This document shows, piece by piece, positions 36,791-46,364 of a stretch of DNA of 64,000 nt. Each line of letters starts with the position of its first letter. Positions within the stretch are counted from its first letter, which is position 1. The stretch covers positions 4,278,001 to 4,342,000 of the forward strand of contig NC_088788.1 in the NCBI RefSeq assembly GCF_949628265.1, given 5' to 3'. The stretch is from Cloeon dipterum (Eukaryota; Arthropoda; Insecta; Ephemeroptera; Baetidae). Under the pieces are notes generated by a model. That model saw nothing but the letters and a program-made list of their open reading frames with translations, was not told the DNA's origin and did not search any database. A program made the position numbers and the translations under genes.

Positions 36791-38468
36791 CTACATGAGT
36801 TCTTCGACCACAATCATTTGCGCTAAATTTTCACTAGCTGACTTGATGTCGGGGTAGATGTACTCGAAGCCATACTCCAACACCCTCTTTGGCGCCACGT
36901 TCTGGCCTTTGGTCATGATCATACCGCGCTCACCCCCGAAGACAAAGTTGACGACAAACTCGGGCATGGGAAGGAACCAAGGTCTCCACATCGCTTGGCC
37001 AAATGCTTTGCTGAACTCTCCATTAGTACAGATCTGAAAAATAGGGGTACAATTATTTGATACAAATCAGTAATAAACTGTTAAAGGGGATTTATAGTTT
37101 TTTTATCTTCATATTTCACTAGAGGTCTATTCAAATTTTTTCCTACTAATATCAACTTCAATAGGAAAGCACTCTTTATCTTATTTTACAACAGCAGTTT
37201 GAGTCCTAAATTTTGTACTTTGTGTCATGTCGCAAATTAAGGCATAAAAAATTTGATTTTAAAGCTATTTTGTCCATTAAATGAATCAAATTAGTGGCAA
37301 AAGACTGCTCAATTTAAAATTTGATTAGAATTTGGACACAAATTCAGTCTTGGCGCAAGGTTTGAATTTTTAAACTACCTGTGGTGCGACTCCATTGATT
37401 ACTCCATTAACTTTGTTGTTTTGCAGGGCGAAAAGGAACAGTCGGGCAATGTCATGCACATGGATCCACGGAAGAAACTGTTTTCCGCTGCCAATCGGGC
37501 CTCCTACGCCAAAGTAAAACGGCCAGTACAGATTTTGGATCATTCCTCCCTGTCTGCCAAGAACTACACCAGATCTGCAAGAAATGAAGAGTAAAAATAC
37601 AAAATACCAGTGAATTAAGAAGAAATAAACACGCATTATATTTTGATACCTAATTGTGACCTGTCGAACATCAGTACTTTGGCCCAGTTTGGCGGCAGCT
37701 TCCCAGTCTGTGCAGAGCTTGGAGAGGTAATCAAAATCTCCTCCTGGACTGTGCTCATTGTATACTTCAGTCTCGCTAGGTTTATAATAGCCTAAAATAT
37801 GTATTTTATTAACACTAACTTGCCCCCATTTAAGGCGTTGAAACTAAATTACCAACGCCAGAAACAGTGATAAACACTTCTGGTTTGGCGGACGCTTTGT
37901 CAATGGCTTCGGCTAGCCACTGCGTTGTATTGATTCTGCTTGAATAAACGTTTTGCTGGAAGCCAGGCGTCCACCTTTGTTTCGGGTCCAGTATGTTCTG
38001 GCCGGCCAAGTTAATTACAGCCTTGCAACTGTCTGGAATACCGTTTTTCATTAACTCGATCTGGAATTATTAAAAAATTTATATAATTTAATAATTAAAA
38101 GGTTAAATTGATCGACGCACCCAAGACATTCTATTCGGTCCTGGCATTCTCGACACAGTGATGATATTGTAGCCATGCCTCCGCAGAAGATTGCCCAAAG
38201 CAGTTCCAATAAAGCCACTTCCCCCTCCTGAAAAATATATAAAATTAAAAATAAATAATCGTAATGAATCTTGAAGCGTTTAGGTGTTACGTAACGTTTA
38301 TTTAAAGTGTATAATACTTCAAATCCACAAAACATTCAAAATCTCAAACATTTCCAGTGGAATTATTAATTTCAACAGCTATAACTGGCTAAAATTAAAT
38401 TACAAGGATTTTCCAACGTTAAAAAAAGATATTGAATTATTCATACCGAGAATCACCGTTCCGCTCAT
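36791..38468 (-). CDS. SDR39U1: Epimerase family protein SDR39U1
   Basis: Extended/atypical short-chain dehydrogenase (TIGR01777 type), predicted NADP-binding epimerase or reductase; the substrate is unknown. Exons in transcript order: 38468-38447, 38227-38121, 38060-37853, 37791-37650, 37574-37379 and 37033-36791, joining in frame to 305 aa (human is about 290-320). The 22-nt first exon encodes MSGTVIL plus one base; the join creates the dinucleotide motif GGGSGFIG at residues 8-15. Other family hallmarks are INLAGQNI, TVSGVGYY (spanning the 37853/37791 junction), RSGVVLGRQGGM and PWIHVHDIARL. The classical YxxxK site of SDRs is not obvious, as expected for this family. It converges with POMGNT1 and diverges from the asparagine-synthetase-like gene. 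Confidence 0.95.
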
Positions 38469-38937
38469 TTTTTGTTATTAGATAGATAGATTTCGATTAG
38501 CGAAGAAAAATCTGCTTCTCTTCCTTAAAAACTATTGCCACGCTTAAAATTCCAATGACAAAGAACAATCACATTGTTTTCATTGAATTTTCAAAGAAAA
38601 ATCAGAGACAGGGAAGCTGCAAACTGGACGAGGAGTTGTTTTGAACAGCAGCTGATGTGTTGGTGACGTCACAAACGCTCGACCAATCACAGTGACGGAA
38701 GAATTTTACTGCACATAAGCGCGAATATCGATGAGAAGGAATTCGCCGGAATTCGCTTTATCTATTTTTTTTTTATTTCTGTATTATCAAGGTTAAATTA
38801 TGTATGTATTATTTTATGGTACGGCGCTCGATAAGATAAACGCTATAATTAAGATAGCCAGGCTATTTTTGCACCAACGGACCAACGCGACAAAAATCCG
38901 AAAAATATAATCAGTCTGTTGTGCACCAGCAAACACA
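38469..38937. promoter_or_regulatory. Bidirectional promoter region, SDR39U1 / asparagine-synthetase-like
   Basis: 469 bp between two divergent start codons. It holds a palindromic CRE, TGACGTCA, at 38664-38671, a CCAAT box at 38683-38687 and a partial DREF-like TATCGAT at 38726-38732. An arthropod initiator TCAGT lies at 38911-38915, 23-27 bp before the plus-strand ATG, which would give a very short 5' UTR. No TATA box is at the right spacing. The region must serve both genes unless an unseen upstream exon exists. Confidence 0.6.
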
Positions 38938-41900
38938 ATGTGTGCGATTTGTGCTCTGTTCGCTGAGAAAAATGTTGATTTGCGGCTGATGGAAAATTTC
39001 ACCGACTGCTTTTGGAAGCTGAAACACAGAGGACCGCATGGATTCAGGTTCGAGAAACTGGGTCAAGTGAGCAAAATTAAAGGTCTAGAAACTATAGAAA
39101 CACTTTGTAATTTTAATTCCTGGATGCAGAGTGGAATTCTTGGCTATCACCGTCTCGAGCTTGGCGCCAGTTTCAACTCGAGCATCATGCAGCCTCTGCA
39201 TTACGATAGAAGACAGTACCATCTAATCTGCAATGGCGACATCTACAATTGGAAAGATGTTTGTGCTCAAAATTACCAAAACAAAAATAATTTTGTATTG
39301 CTTGGTCTGTGAATTTTAGACGATCGACAATTTTGCTATGAGTTTTCCTCCGTCTTGGAATGGAACAATCAAATCGGGAATTTTTGAAGCTATTGGAACC
39401 ATTCTCATAATGCCATATTTTAGAAATTTAATTAATATTTGCAAATAATTTCTTTACTTGGCCGCAAAAAATATTTTTCGATCAAATGTTTTCTCGTTTA
39501 CACTAAAATTTGGTTTCAATGCATGCGAAACAGACCTTTATGATATTATGAAGTTTTTTTCAAGGGTAGAAAAATAGTGAATTTCCATTTTTAATTAATT
39601 AAATTACTGTTCTGACTAAAAAAACTCCGCTATCTCTATAATGCAGATGCATGAAATAGTTGAGTGAGTTTGATTTTATTTTAATGGCCAGAAACAAAAA
39701 TATTTAATCGGAAATTTTATTATTTGAGGCCAAAATTACGTGCTACATACTGGTGTAGTACCAAACCACATCATAATTGGCTAATAAACCATCTATTGAT
39801 CTCCAAAAATTAAAGAACTTGTCTAAAAACAACAGTTTTTTGTGCAAATAGCCCGTAAAATAACGGCCCAAAAATAAATTAATTGACTTAATATAATTAT
39901 ACAGGTTTTCAGGTCTAAGAATTAAATAATTGAATTAATTAAACTTCTCCAATTTTCTTGGTAGCTTACAATTAGTAAAGAGAGTTGTACTTTGAAACAT
40001 AAGAATAAATTATTTTTTGGTAACTGATCCTCCTGTTACATGGATAGAGGAAAACAAATTAATTTAATGAATCCCAAGCTTTGTTTAACACAAATAATAT
40101 TCTTCAGCTGGACGTGTACAACCCCAAATCAGTGCATTGCGACGTGCAGATAATTTTCCCGCTTTACGAAACGCACTCGAACGACCTGGGCAAGTTCGCG
40201 TCCGCTCTGGACGGAGTGTTCGCCTTCTGTCTGGTCGACCTGGAGCTGCGACGCATCCTGCTCGGCCGGGACGTCTATGGAGTGAGGCCTCTGTACAGGC
40301 TGACGGGGCCGCCGGGATTCCTGGCCGTGGCGTCCGAGGAGCAGGCGCTGCTGCCGCTCATCGACAAGAACCACCTCGAGTGGACTTTGGAGGTCGTCCC
40401 GCCGGGACAGATCCAAGAGTACGCCCTCACCGATCAGGGCGGCGCCGTCTTCCAAGAATCTGTCGACTACCATGGCGCCATAAAGAGTTGAGTGGTTTTC
40501 TTTATTGATGGGGGTGCGGGATGTGTTCAGGGCTTGCAAGTTTAAAGAGGAATGATACTGGAAAAGCCTGGAAAATGCTTGTTGCCAATGCATAAACTCA
40601 TCCCTTAGGATTCAGTTAAAGCCTAAATTGACCTAAGAAGCACTGTAATTTTTTGAGAAAATTGGCTGGAAAGTTTTTGTGCATTTCATATGGTAATGGT
40701 TGTCTCCTTACTTCAAATCCGATTTTATTTCAAAAGCAAGAGTTTGCCCAATGAGTGGCATACACCGTTGGACAGATCTCGACGAGAGGAATCGAAATAT
40801 GCCAAGAAAATATGTTCAAGCACTGTAAATTTTGGAGAAAATTGGAAAATTTTGAATTTTTTCTGTAGGAAGGCTCATTTTTACTATTGCAAATTGTTGA
40901 ACAAATTGTTTATCGGTCAATTGTTTATGGCATCCAACAATTTTAATAGTTTTCAATTGTTGCCCAGTATCATTCCACTTTAAATCAGGGGAAAAACACC
41001 TATTTATTTAATTAAAACGCATTTTCAAAATTTTACAACGATACCAAACGTTTTAAAAATTATAGTCACTTTGCAAAAATTGGAAAATAGTTTGTATGAT
41101 CATTATATTAGTTATTTTATTAATTTACATTGGCTTGAAATCCTTTTGCTTGTAAAATGCGCTTTTTTAGGCCTCTAATTTGAATTCTCCTAAAAAAAAC
41201 TGCAGGGGCTTTTAGGAACAATTTAAATTATTTATTTAATTGGTACTCCCTGGCTTTGAAAATTAACGTTCCAAACAGTGTCTCCAGAAATTATTGGGGA
41301 CCCGAGCAAACTGCTCAAAATACTCAAGAGCACGGTCTCGAAAATGGCCAGGCCGGACTCAAAGAGGGTCGCCTGCATCGTGGACGCGACTGTGTCGTCG
41401 TGGCTGCTGGCGGCCGTCTTAAACGGAACTTTCCCAAGTGGAATTAAGGTATGCTATAGCTAAAACAGCCCTTTTTTAACTTTCTAAAAATATAAATAAA
41501 TATTTGACTTTCAATTTCATCTTGTGTGTTTTTTTATTAAAAGCAATTGTGGATTAATTAATGTTGCATTGTTAAACAAATACTTTTTTTTAAAGCTGCA
41601 CTTAATTAGTTATGCCTATAACAAATATCAATCAATTCGCTTAAAATGATGAGTTTTTATCTCGTTGTTTGCCCGATGTGGTGACCTTCCTTGCCGTTTT
41701 TATCTGATGTATTAGTCATTTTAATCTATTCTATATTTATTAAATATTTCTAAAGTTAGAAATAAACACGCACTAACGATCTCAAAAGTCACGCAAACAA
41801 TATCGATATCAGCAACGAACACTTGAGCAATCATACGGAAAAAAATGAATCATTTCTGTTTCGTAATTCGTAAATTGTTTAAAATTATTAAAATTCCCTT

Positions 41901-42455
41901 ATTTCAGATATTTTACGACTTTGAAAGCATTGGGATGTGCAAAAACCTGCGTGTCTACTCGAAACTGTTGAGGACGCACAGTTGGATCTCCGTTCACACC
42001 CAACCGCTCCGCGAGCCGAGCGATGAGGCCTGCGCGGCCAGACTGAGAGGAATAACCTACGACTGCCACTCTGATGAGTCAAAAAGTATTCGCATCCAAC
42101 CAAACCAATTATTGATATATTAATTTTAAAAATCTCCAGACCTGTGTCGGCTAGCGTACTTCATAGCGCAAAAGTACACCGATGTTGCCGTTTTATTCAC
42201 AAACTGCAGTTTGGCCAAAGGGAGCAAAGTTCTGCAGGCGCACGACCTCGCCACTTCAATGCACGGGTAATACCATTCGAAAAAGAGAAAATATTGAAAG
42301 GTTCTGATATATTTTTTTATGTCTTTTTAAGCTTGGAAATCAGAGTGCCTCTGATGGACTTCAGATTCGAGCAACTGATCTCTGCGTACGAATCGAATTC
42401 GAAAATGAGCAAATGTGAAATATTTCAAGAGCTGCTTGACATTTCTAACACTTAA
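38938..42455 (+). CDS. Asparagine-synthetase-like protein with degenerate synthetase domain
   Basis: Tandem paralogue of the ASNS gene that follows. Exons: 38938-39066, 39130-39258, 40108-40486, 41279-41448, 41908-42085, 42140-42266 and 42332-42455, joining in frame to 411 aa (ASNS is about 555). The N-terminal class II glutamine amidotransferase part keeps Cys2, Arg51 and CNGDIYN (77-83, with the usual Glu changed to Asp); HRGPD has become HRGPH. In the synthetase domain the pyrophosphate loop SGGLDSS is replaced by VDATVSS (247-253), and SGEGADE by TNCSLAK (349-355). The last ~120 residues, including [10 protein letters not shown], are missing. Asparagine synthesis is therefore very unlikely. 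The frame is open throughout, with good splice sites, and most intron positions and phases match ASNS, so it looks like an expressed pseudoenzyme rather than a dead copy. The first intron (39067-39129) is 63 nt, in frame and stop-free, so retention would only insert 21 residues. The donors at 39259 (GTTTGT) and 40487 are weak. Confidence 0.82.
40542..40983 (+). mobile_element. TTAA-flanked MITE, copy d (intron of asparagine-synthetase-like gene)
   Basis: 442 bp with TTAA at each end, entirely within the 40487-41278 intron of the degenerate paralogue, in the sense orientation. Confidence 0.85.
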
Positions 42456-42769
42456 AGCTACATATTTTTGAAAAAAAGCAATAATTTTTGTTTTATTAAT
42501 TTACGATTCCCTCATAACTCATAACACTGTTAGAACTGCAAAATTTTCTAGTCTTTTGTGCAAATTCCGCGCGTTTCATCAGGCGTGTATCCGCTCCGGG
42601 GGCTTCATTTTCTAGGAAATTTCCTCGGCAGGCGGGCAAATATTTTTTTCTGTTGTTTTGATGACGCATTTATTTCGCGGAGCCCCGGAAGCGAGGCTAG
42701 TACTTATGGTCTGCAGTCTGCTTTTTCTGCCTTCACTCTCTTCCATTCGCCGCAGCTGCTGACAGAATA
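42456..42769 (+). promoter_or_regulatory. ASNS: ASNS upstream region
   Basis: 314 bp between the stop of the paralogue and the ASNS ATG. It should hold the 3' end of the first gene and the ASNS promoter. No canonical TATA box is seen; a TCACT initiator-like site is near 42734 in a pyrimidine-rich stretch. The stretch ending CGCCGCAG just before the start could also be a splice acceptor. Confidence 0.5.
42573..42581 (-). promoter_or_regulatory. ASNS: C/EBP-ATF response element (CARE/NSRE-1-like)
   Basis: The minus strand reads TGATGAAAC, identical to the core of the amino-acid response element described in the vertebrate ASNS promoter and bound by ATF4 with C/EBP. It lies 189 bp before the ASNS start codon. 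A TGACGCA half-site is nearby (about 42661). This is a motif match only. Confidence 0.5.
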
Positions 42770-45532
42770 ATGTGTGGTATCTGGGCCGTGTTCGGGGTTC
42801 AGGTGGACCCCAGCATGCACCACCAAACAGTGGTCAAAATCACTCACAGGGGACCAGACGCATGGCGAACAGAATGCGACAACAGGCTCAAGGTGCATTA
42901 ACAAATCATTGTGTGTACTTCGCACTTCACTTATTGAGTGAGCTCTTGAACATGCAGATAAACAGCAACATAATTCCATGTTAATCAGTATATTCATTGA
43001 ACCTCGAATTTGGGCTCAAAGTGTTAATGAGGATTTTGTTGGCAAATTTTTGCAGATAAAGTTAATAAGGAAATTGAAAAACTTTTAAATTCATTTCAAT
43101 TGAGCAATGTACGTGTTGATGCGTATATTTTTCTTATCAACTCTGTTTTTAAAAATTTAATTGATTTTACAGAGTGGCTGCCTTGGCTTCCATCGTTTGA
43201 CAATCAATGACAGTTTGTGCGGCATGCAGCCAATGAGGAGAGCCAGCAATCCGCACCACACGTTGTTATGCAACGGAGAAATTTATAACGGGCAGCGTGT
43301 AAGTCAATTTTTCACAAGAAGAGTTTTAGGAAGATTAATTTTATCTAAATTAGAATATTTTCAATGCAGAAAAATATATTTTTATTTTGAAACAGTTGCG
43401 CGATGAATTCGGATTCGAGTACGAGAGCAAGTGCGACGTCGAGTGCATATTGCACCTGTACGAAAAGCACGGTGCCGACGGGACGGCGAAATATTTGGAC
43501 GGCGTTTTCGCCTTTTGCCTCGTTGACACCCTGAACCGCCGGGTCATCCTGGCCAGAGACCCTTTCGGGGTGCGGCCCTTGTTCAGGATTACCGGTCCTG
43601 GAGGAGTACTTGCCGTCTGCTCAGAGGCGAAGGGTGAAAATTTAAAAAAAGAGGGGTTCCGAAATAAAGCGAGTTGTGTATAAAGGGTTGATTGCGATGA
43701 AAGGTGAGGAGGAGTGGCGCATGGACCCTTTTCTCCCAGGCTACTTTGAGGAGTACGAATTGAACTCTGAAGGTGGTGCTGCTTTGATAAGAAAGGAGCA
43801 GTTTTACGTCATTGGAGACAAGCCCCATTACTCATTGGCAGTGCCCGAGGAGGGTTAGGGAAGTGTTAAATATTATAAAATAAAACTAAAAGCGTGGGTT
43901 ACAGAGATTACGGATGATATGTACTCGAATATCAGGACTCTGTTGACCAGCGCCGTTCAAAAAAGGCTTCTGTCTGATCGAAGAATAGGCTGTCTCCTAT
44001 CGGGGGGCCTGGATTCAAGTCTTGTCGCAGCTCTTCTCGTCCAAATCGCGAAAGATACAGGCTTAAAGTATCAAGTCCAAGTATATATTAAATATTTTGA
44101 AACAAAAATAGCATTCATGATGATTTTAAAACAAGACTTTCTCTATTGGAATGGGTGATGAGAGTCCCGATTTACTAGCAGCGCGCAAAGTGGCGGCCCA
44201 CATTGGGAGCGAGCACCACGAGGTCATTTTTACGGAGGAAGACGTCAGTTCTGCTCTGGACTCGGTTCTTTACCACCTTGAAACTTCTGACATCACGACA
44301 GTCCGTGCCTCAATTCGTATGAAAGCCATTATTTATTTCATGTTAAATCCGAAAATAATATTTGCAAAAACATCAAGCCATGTTTCTGCTGTCCAGATAC
44401 ATCAAAGAGAACACAGACTCGACGGTGATTTTCAGTGGAGAAGGCGCCGATGAGGTTGCCCAAGGCTACATTTATTTCAGAGACGCACCCTCCGCTGAGG
44501 AGGCGCACGAAGAGAGTCTGCGATTGCTCAACGAGCTGTACATTTACGACGTGCTCAGAAGCGACAGATCCACGGCAGCCCATAGGTTTGTACACATGTG
44601 GAGGCGGAGCAGATAAAAACAAGGGAAAATCCCAGTTAATTGGTGCATTTATTACGTTATCTCTTATAGTGCTTGAACTCAAAATTTTAAGGATCGTATT
44701 TGTCAATCTTAATAAATTATCGGTATCACGCAAGTAAAAATGACACGTGGGAAAAAAGAAATGTTTTAAGAGCTCTTGCTTAAGTTGATCAATAAAATTT
44801 CTTGAAAAAATGTAAGGGAATGATGTGTCACAAGGATGACACAATTTTAACAGTTAAAGTGTTTTCCCGAGAATTTACCTCGAATTTTTTAAAGAAATCA
44901 TAAGAAAATATCCCACGTTCCCAATGGAACCGCATTCTTGCATGAATAATTCAACTCGCTCTTTAGAAATAACAACAATTTCAATTAAAAATAAATCACA
45001 AGATGAAAAAATTAATTTCTATATCAGTTTGGAGGTGCGTGTGCCTTTCCTGGACCACCAGTTCTCCAGCTACTACCTCAGTCTGCCCAAAGACCTGCGA
45101 CAGCCGCAAAACGGCGTTGAAAAGTACATTTTGCGCAAGGCATTCGACGAGGCTGACCTTCTTCCCCACGACATCCTGTGGCGCCACAAGGAGGCCTTCA
45201 GTGACGGTGTAGCGTCCAAGAAGAAGCCCATATTCAAAATTCTGCAAGAGGTCGTTGAGCCGCTGGTGGCGAGTGAGGAGCTGGAGGAAGCCGCCGAACG
45301 CTTCCCCCACTGCACCCCCAAGACCAAAGAAGCCTTCTATTACAGGCAATCAATCAAATAATTCACCCTCCGTGACCGGTTCTCACAATTAGATTGAATT
45401 TTCATCATCAGACGCGCGTTCGAGGAGAACTTTCCAGGCCAAGACCACTGGCTGCCTTACTTCTGGATGCCGAGGTGGAGCGAGGCCGACGACCCTTCCG
45501 CCCAGTTCATCAGCCACTATGCTGCTGAATGA
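42770..45532 (+). CDS. ASNS: Asparagine synthetase [glutamine-hydrolyzing]
   Basis: Cytosolic enzyme making asparagine from aspartate, glutamine and ATP. Exons: 42770-42892, 43173-43298, 43396-43633, 43686-43853, 43905-44080, 44136-44316, 44378-44585, 45028-45345 and 45412-45532, joining in frame to 552 aa (human 561). The glutaminase domain has the nucleophile Cys2, HRGPD (26-30), Arg49 and CNGEIYN (74-80). The synthetase domain has the pyrophosphate loop SGGLDSS (251-257), [27 protein letters not shown] (357-363), [17 protein letters not shown] and the C-terminal [10 protein letters not shown] region. All key residues are present. The exon 8/9 junction has no usable GT; only a GC-AG intron (GC at 45346-45347) restores the conserved YYRxxFE...FPG reading. 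Without it the protein would end a few codons later. The intron after exon 3 is only 52 nt. The acceptor at 44135 has a poor pyrimidine tract. Confidence 0.96.
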
Positions 45533-46362
45533 GTTTTTTCTTTTTGCTTTTTGTGTGGTTTTACTGCAAATTTAAAATGTGTGGTTTCTGACACAGACTA
45601 AAACCGAAATAAATTCATTGGGTTGGGATTTTATGGCGTTAGATTATTTTTTAACGGTTTTACTGAATTTTACTGAAATGTAAAAGACACTTCTTTTATC
45701 TTTCTAATGAAATATAGAATGTAGAAAATCTTGCAAATTCTCCAGACCGGTTAAAAAAAGAGAATATCTGCCTGCAAAAATAATTTCGAGATTTTTAAAT
45801 GGGAATTTTATGTAATTTAGAAAGACTTGGCCAGTTTTAGTAGTTTAAATAAGGCTTTTAGCTCTAAAATTAATTTTAGACGATTTTAGATGTGTCTCAA
45901 TTGTATAATCTGTGCTTATTTTGAACCTCAGAGTAATTTAGAGGCGAAGAGAAGAATTACTTAAATTTTCTGACCATCAAATCACAATGATTTGGACAAT
46001 AATATTGATCTACCTGCACTACGTAACTTGTGAAGCCTTAAAACTTATCAATAAAGGCGATACATTCTGCTATTTGACTGATTGGCTTACAGAGGTGTGA
46101 AAAAGTTACATAATAAAAATACGCACAGCTGAGAATAATAATATAAGAACTTTTATTGCATGTGCAGAACAGCAACAGTGAAATCAATCAATTTAATTAC
46201 ATAAGCCAACTAGCTCCGAGAACTTTATTTTCATTCTCAAAATTCATCCTTATACGGATTGAAGAGGTAAAAATATTCTCACATTTTTCAACAGCGTTAT
46301 TTTTAATGTCATTTTCTATTTGGAAAGAGTTTAAGTGAGTGGTTGGTTGGTTGGTTGGTTGG
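45533..46362. other. Convergent 3' intergenic region ASNS/INPP1
   Basis: Non-coding 0.8 kb between convergent genes. It contains minus-strand AATAAA hexamers at 46224-46229 and 46152-46157 for INPP1 and a (GGTT)n run at about 46341-46364. Confidence 0.55.
45608..45613 (+). terminator. ASNS: Candidate polyadenylation signal of ASNS
   Basis: AATAAA 76 bp after the ASNS stop codon, at a usual distance for an insect 3' UTR. Confidence 0.6.
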
Positions 46363-46364
46363 TT
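46341..46364. repeat. (GGTT)n microsatellite
   Basis: Six tandem GGTT units abutting, and overlapping by two bases, the INPP1 stop codon (46363-46365), so transcribed as (AACC)n at the start of the 3' UTR. Confidence 0.9.

Noticed and set aside
39067..39129. Treating 39067-39129 as coding because the frame is open through it
   Set aside because: The segment has GTGAGC and a TGCAG acceptor at the exact positions of the ASNS intron 1, and removing it restores alignment to the family; retention remains possible but is not the simplest reading.
40129..40593. 154-codon minus-strand ORF over the asparagine-synthetase-like exon 3
   Set aside because: Shadow of the GC-rich sense exon, whose frame is homologous to ASNS.
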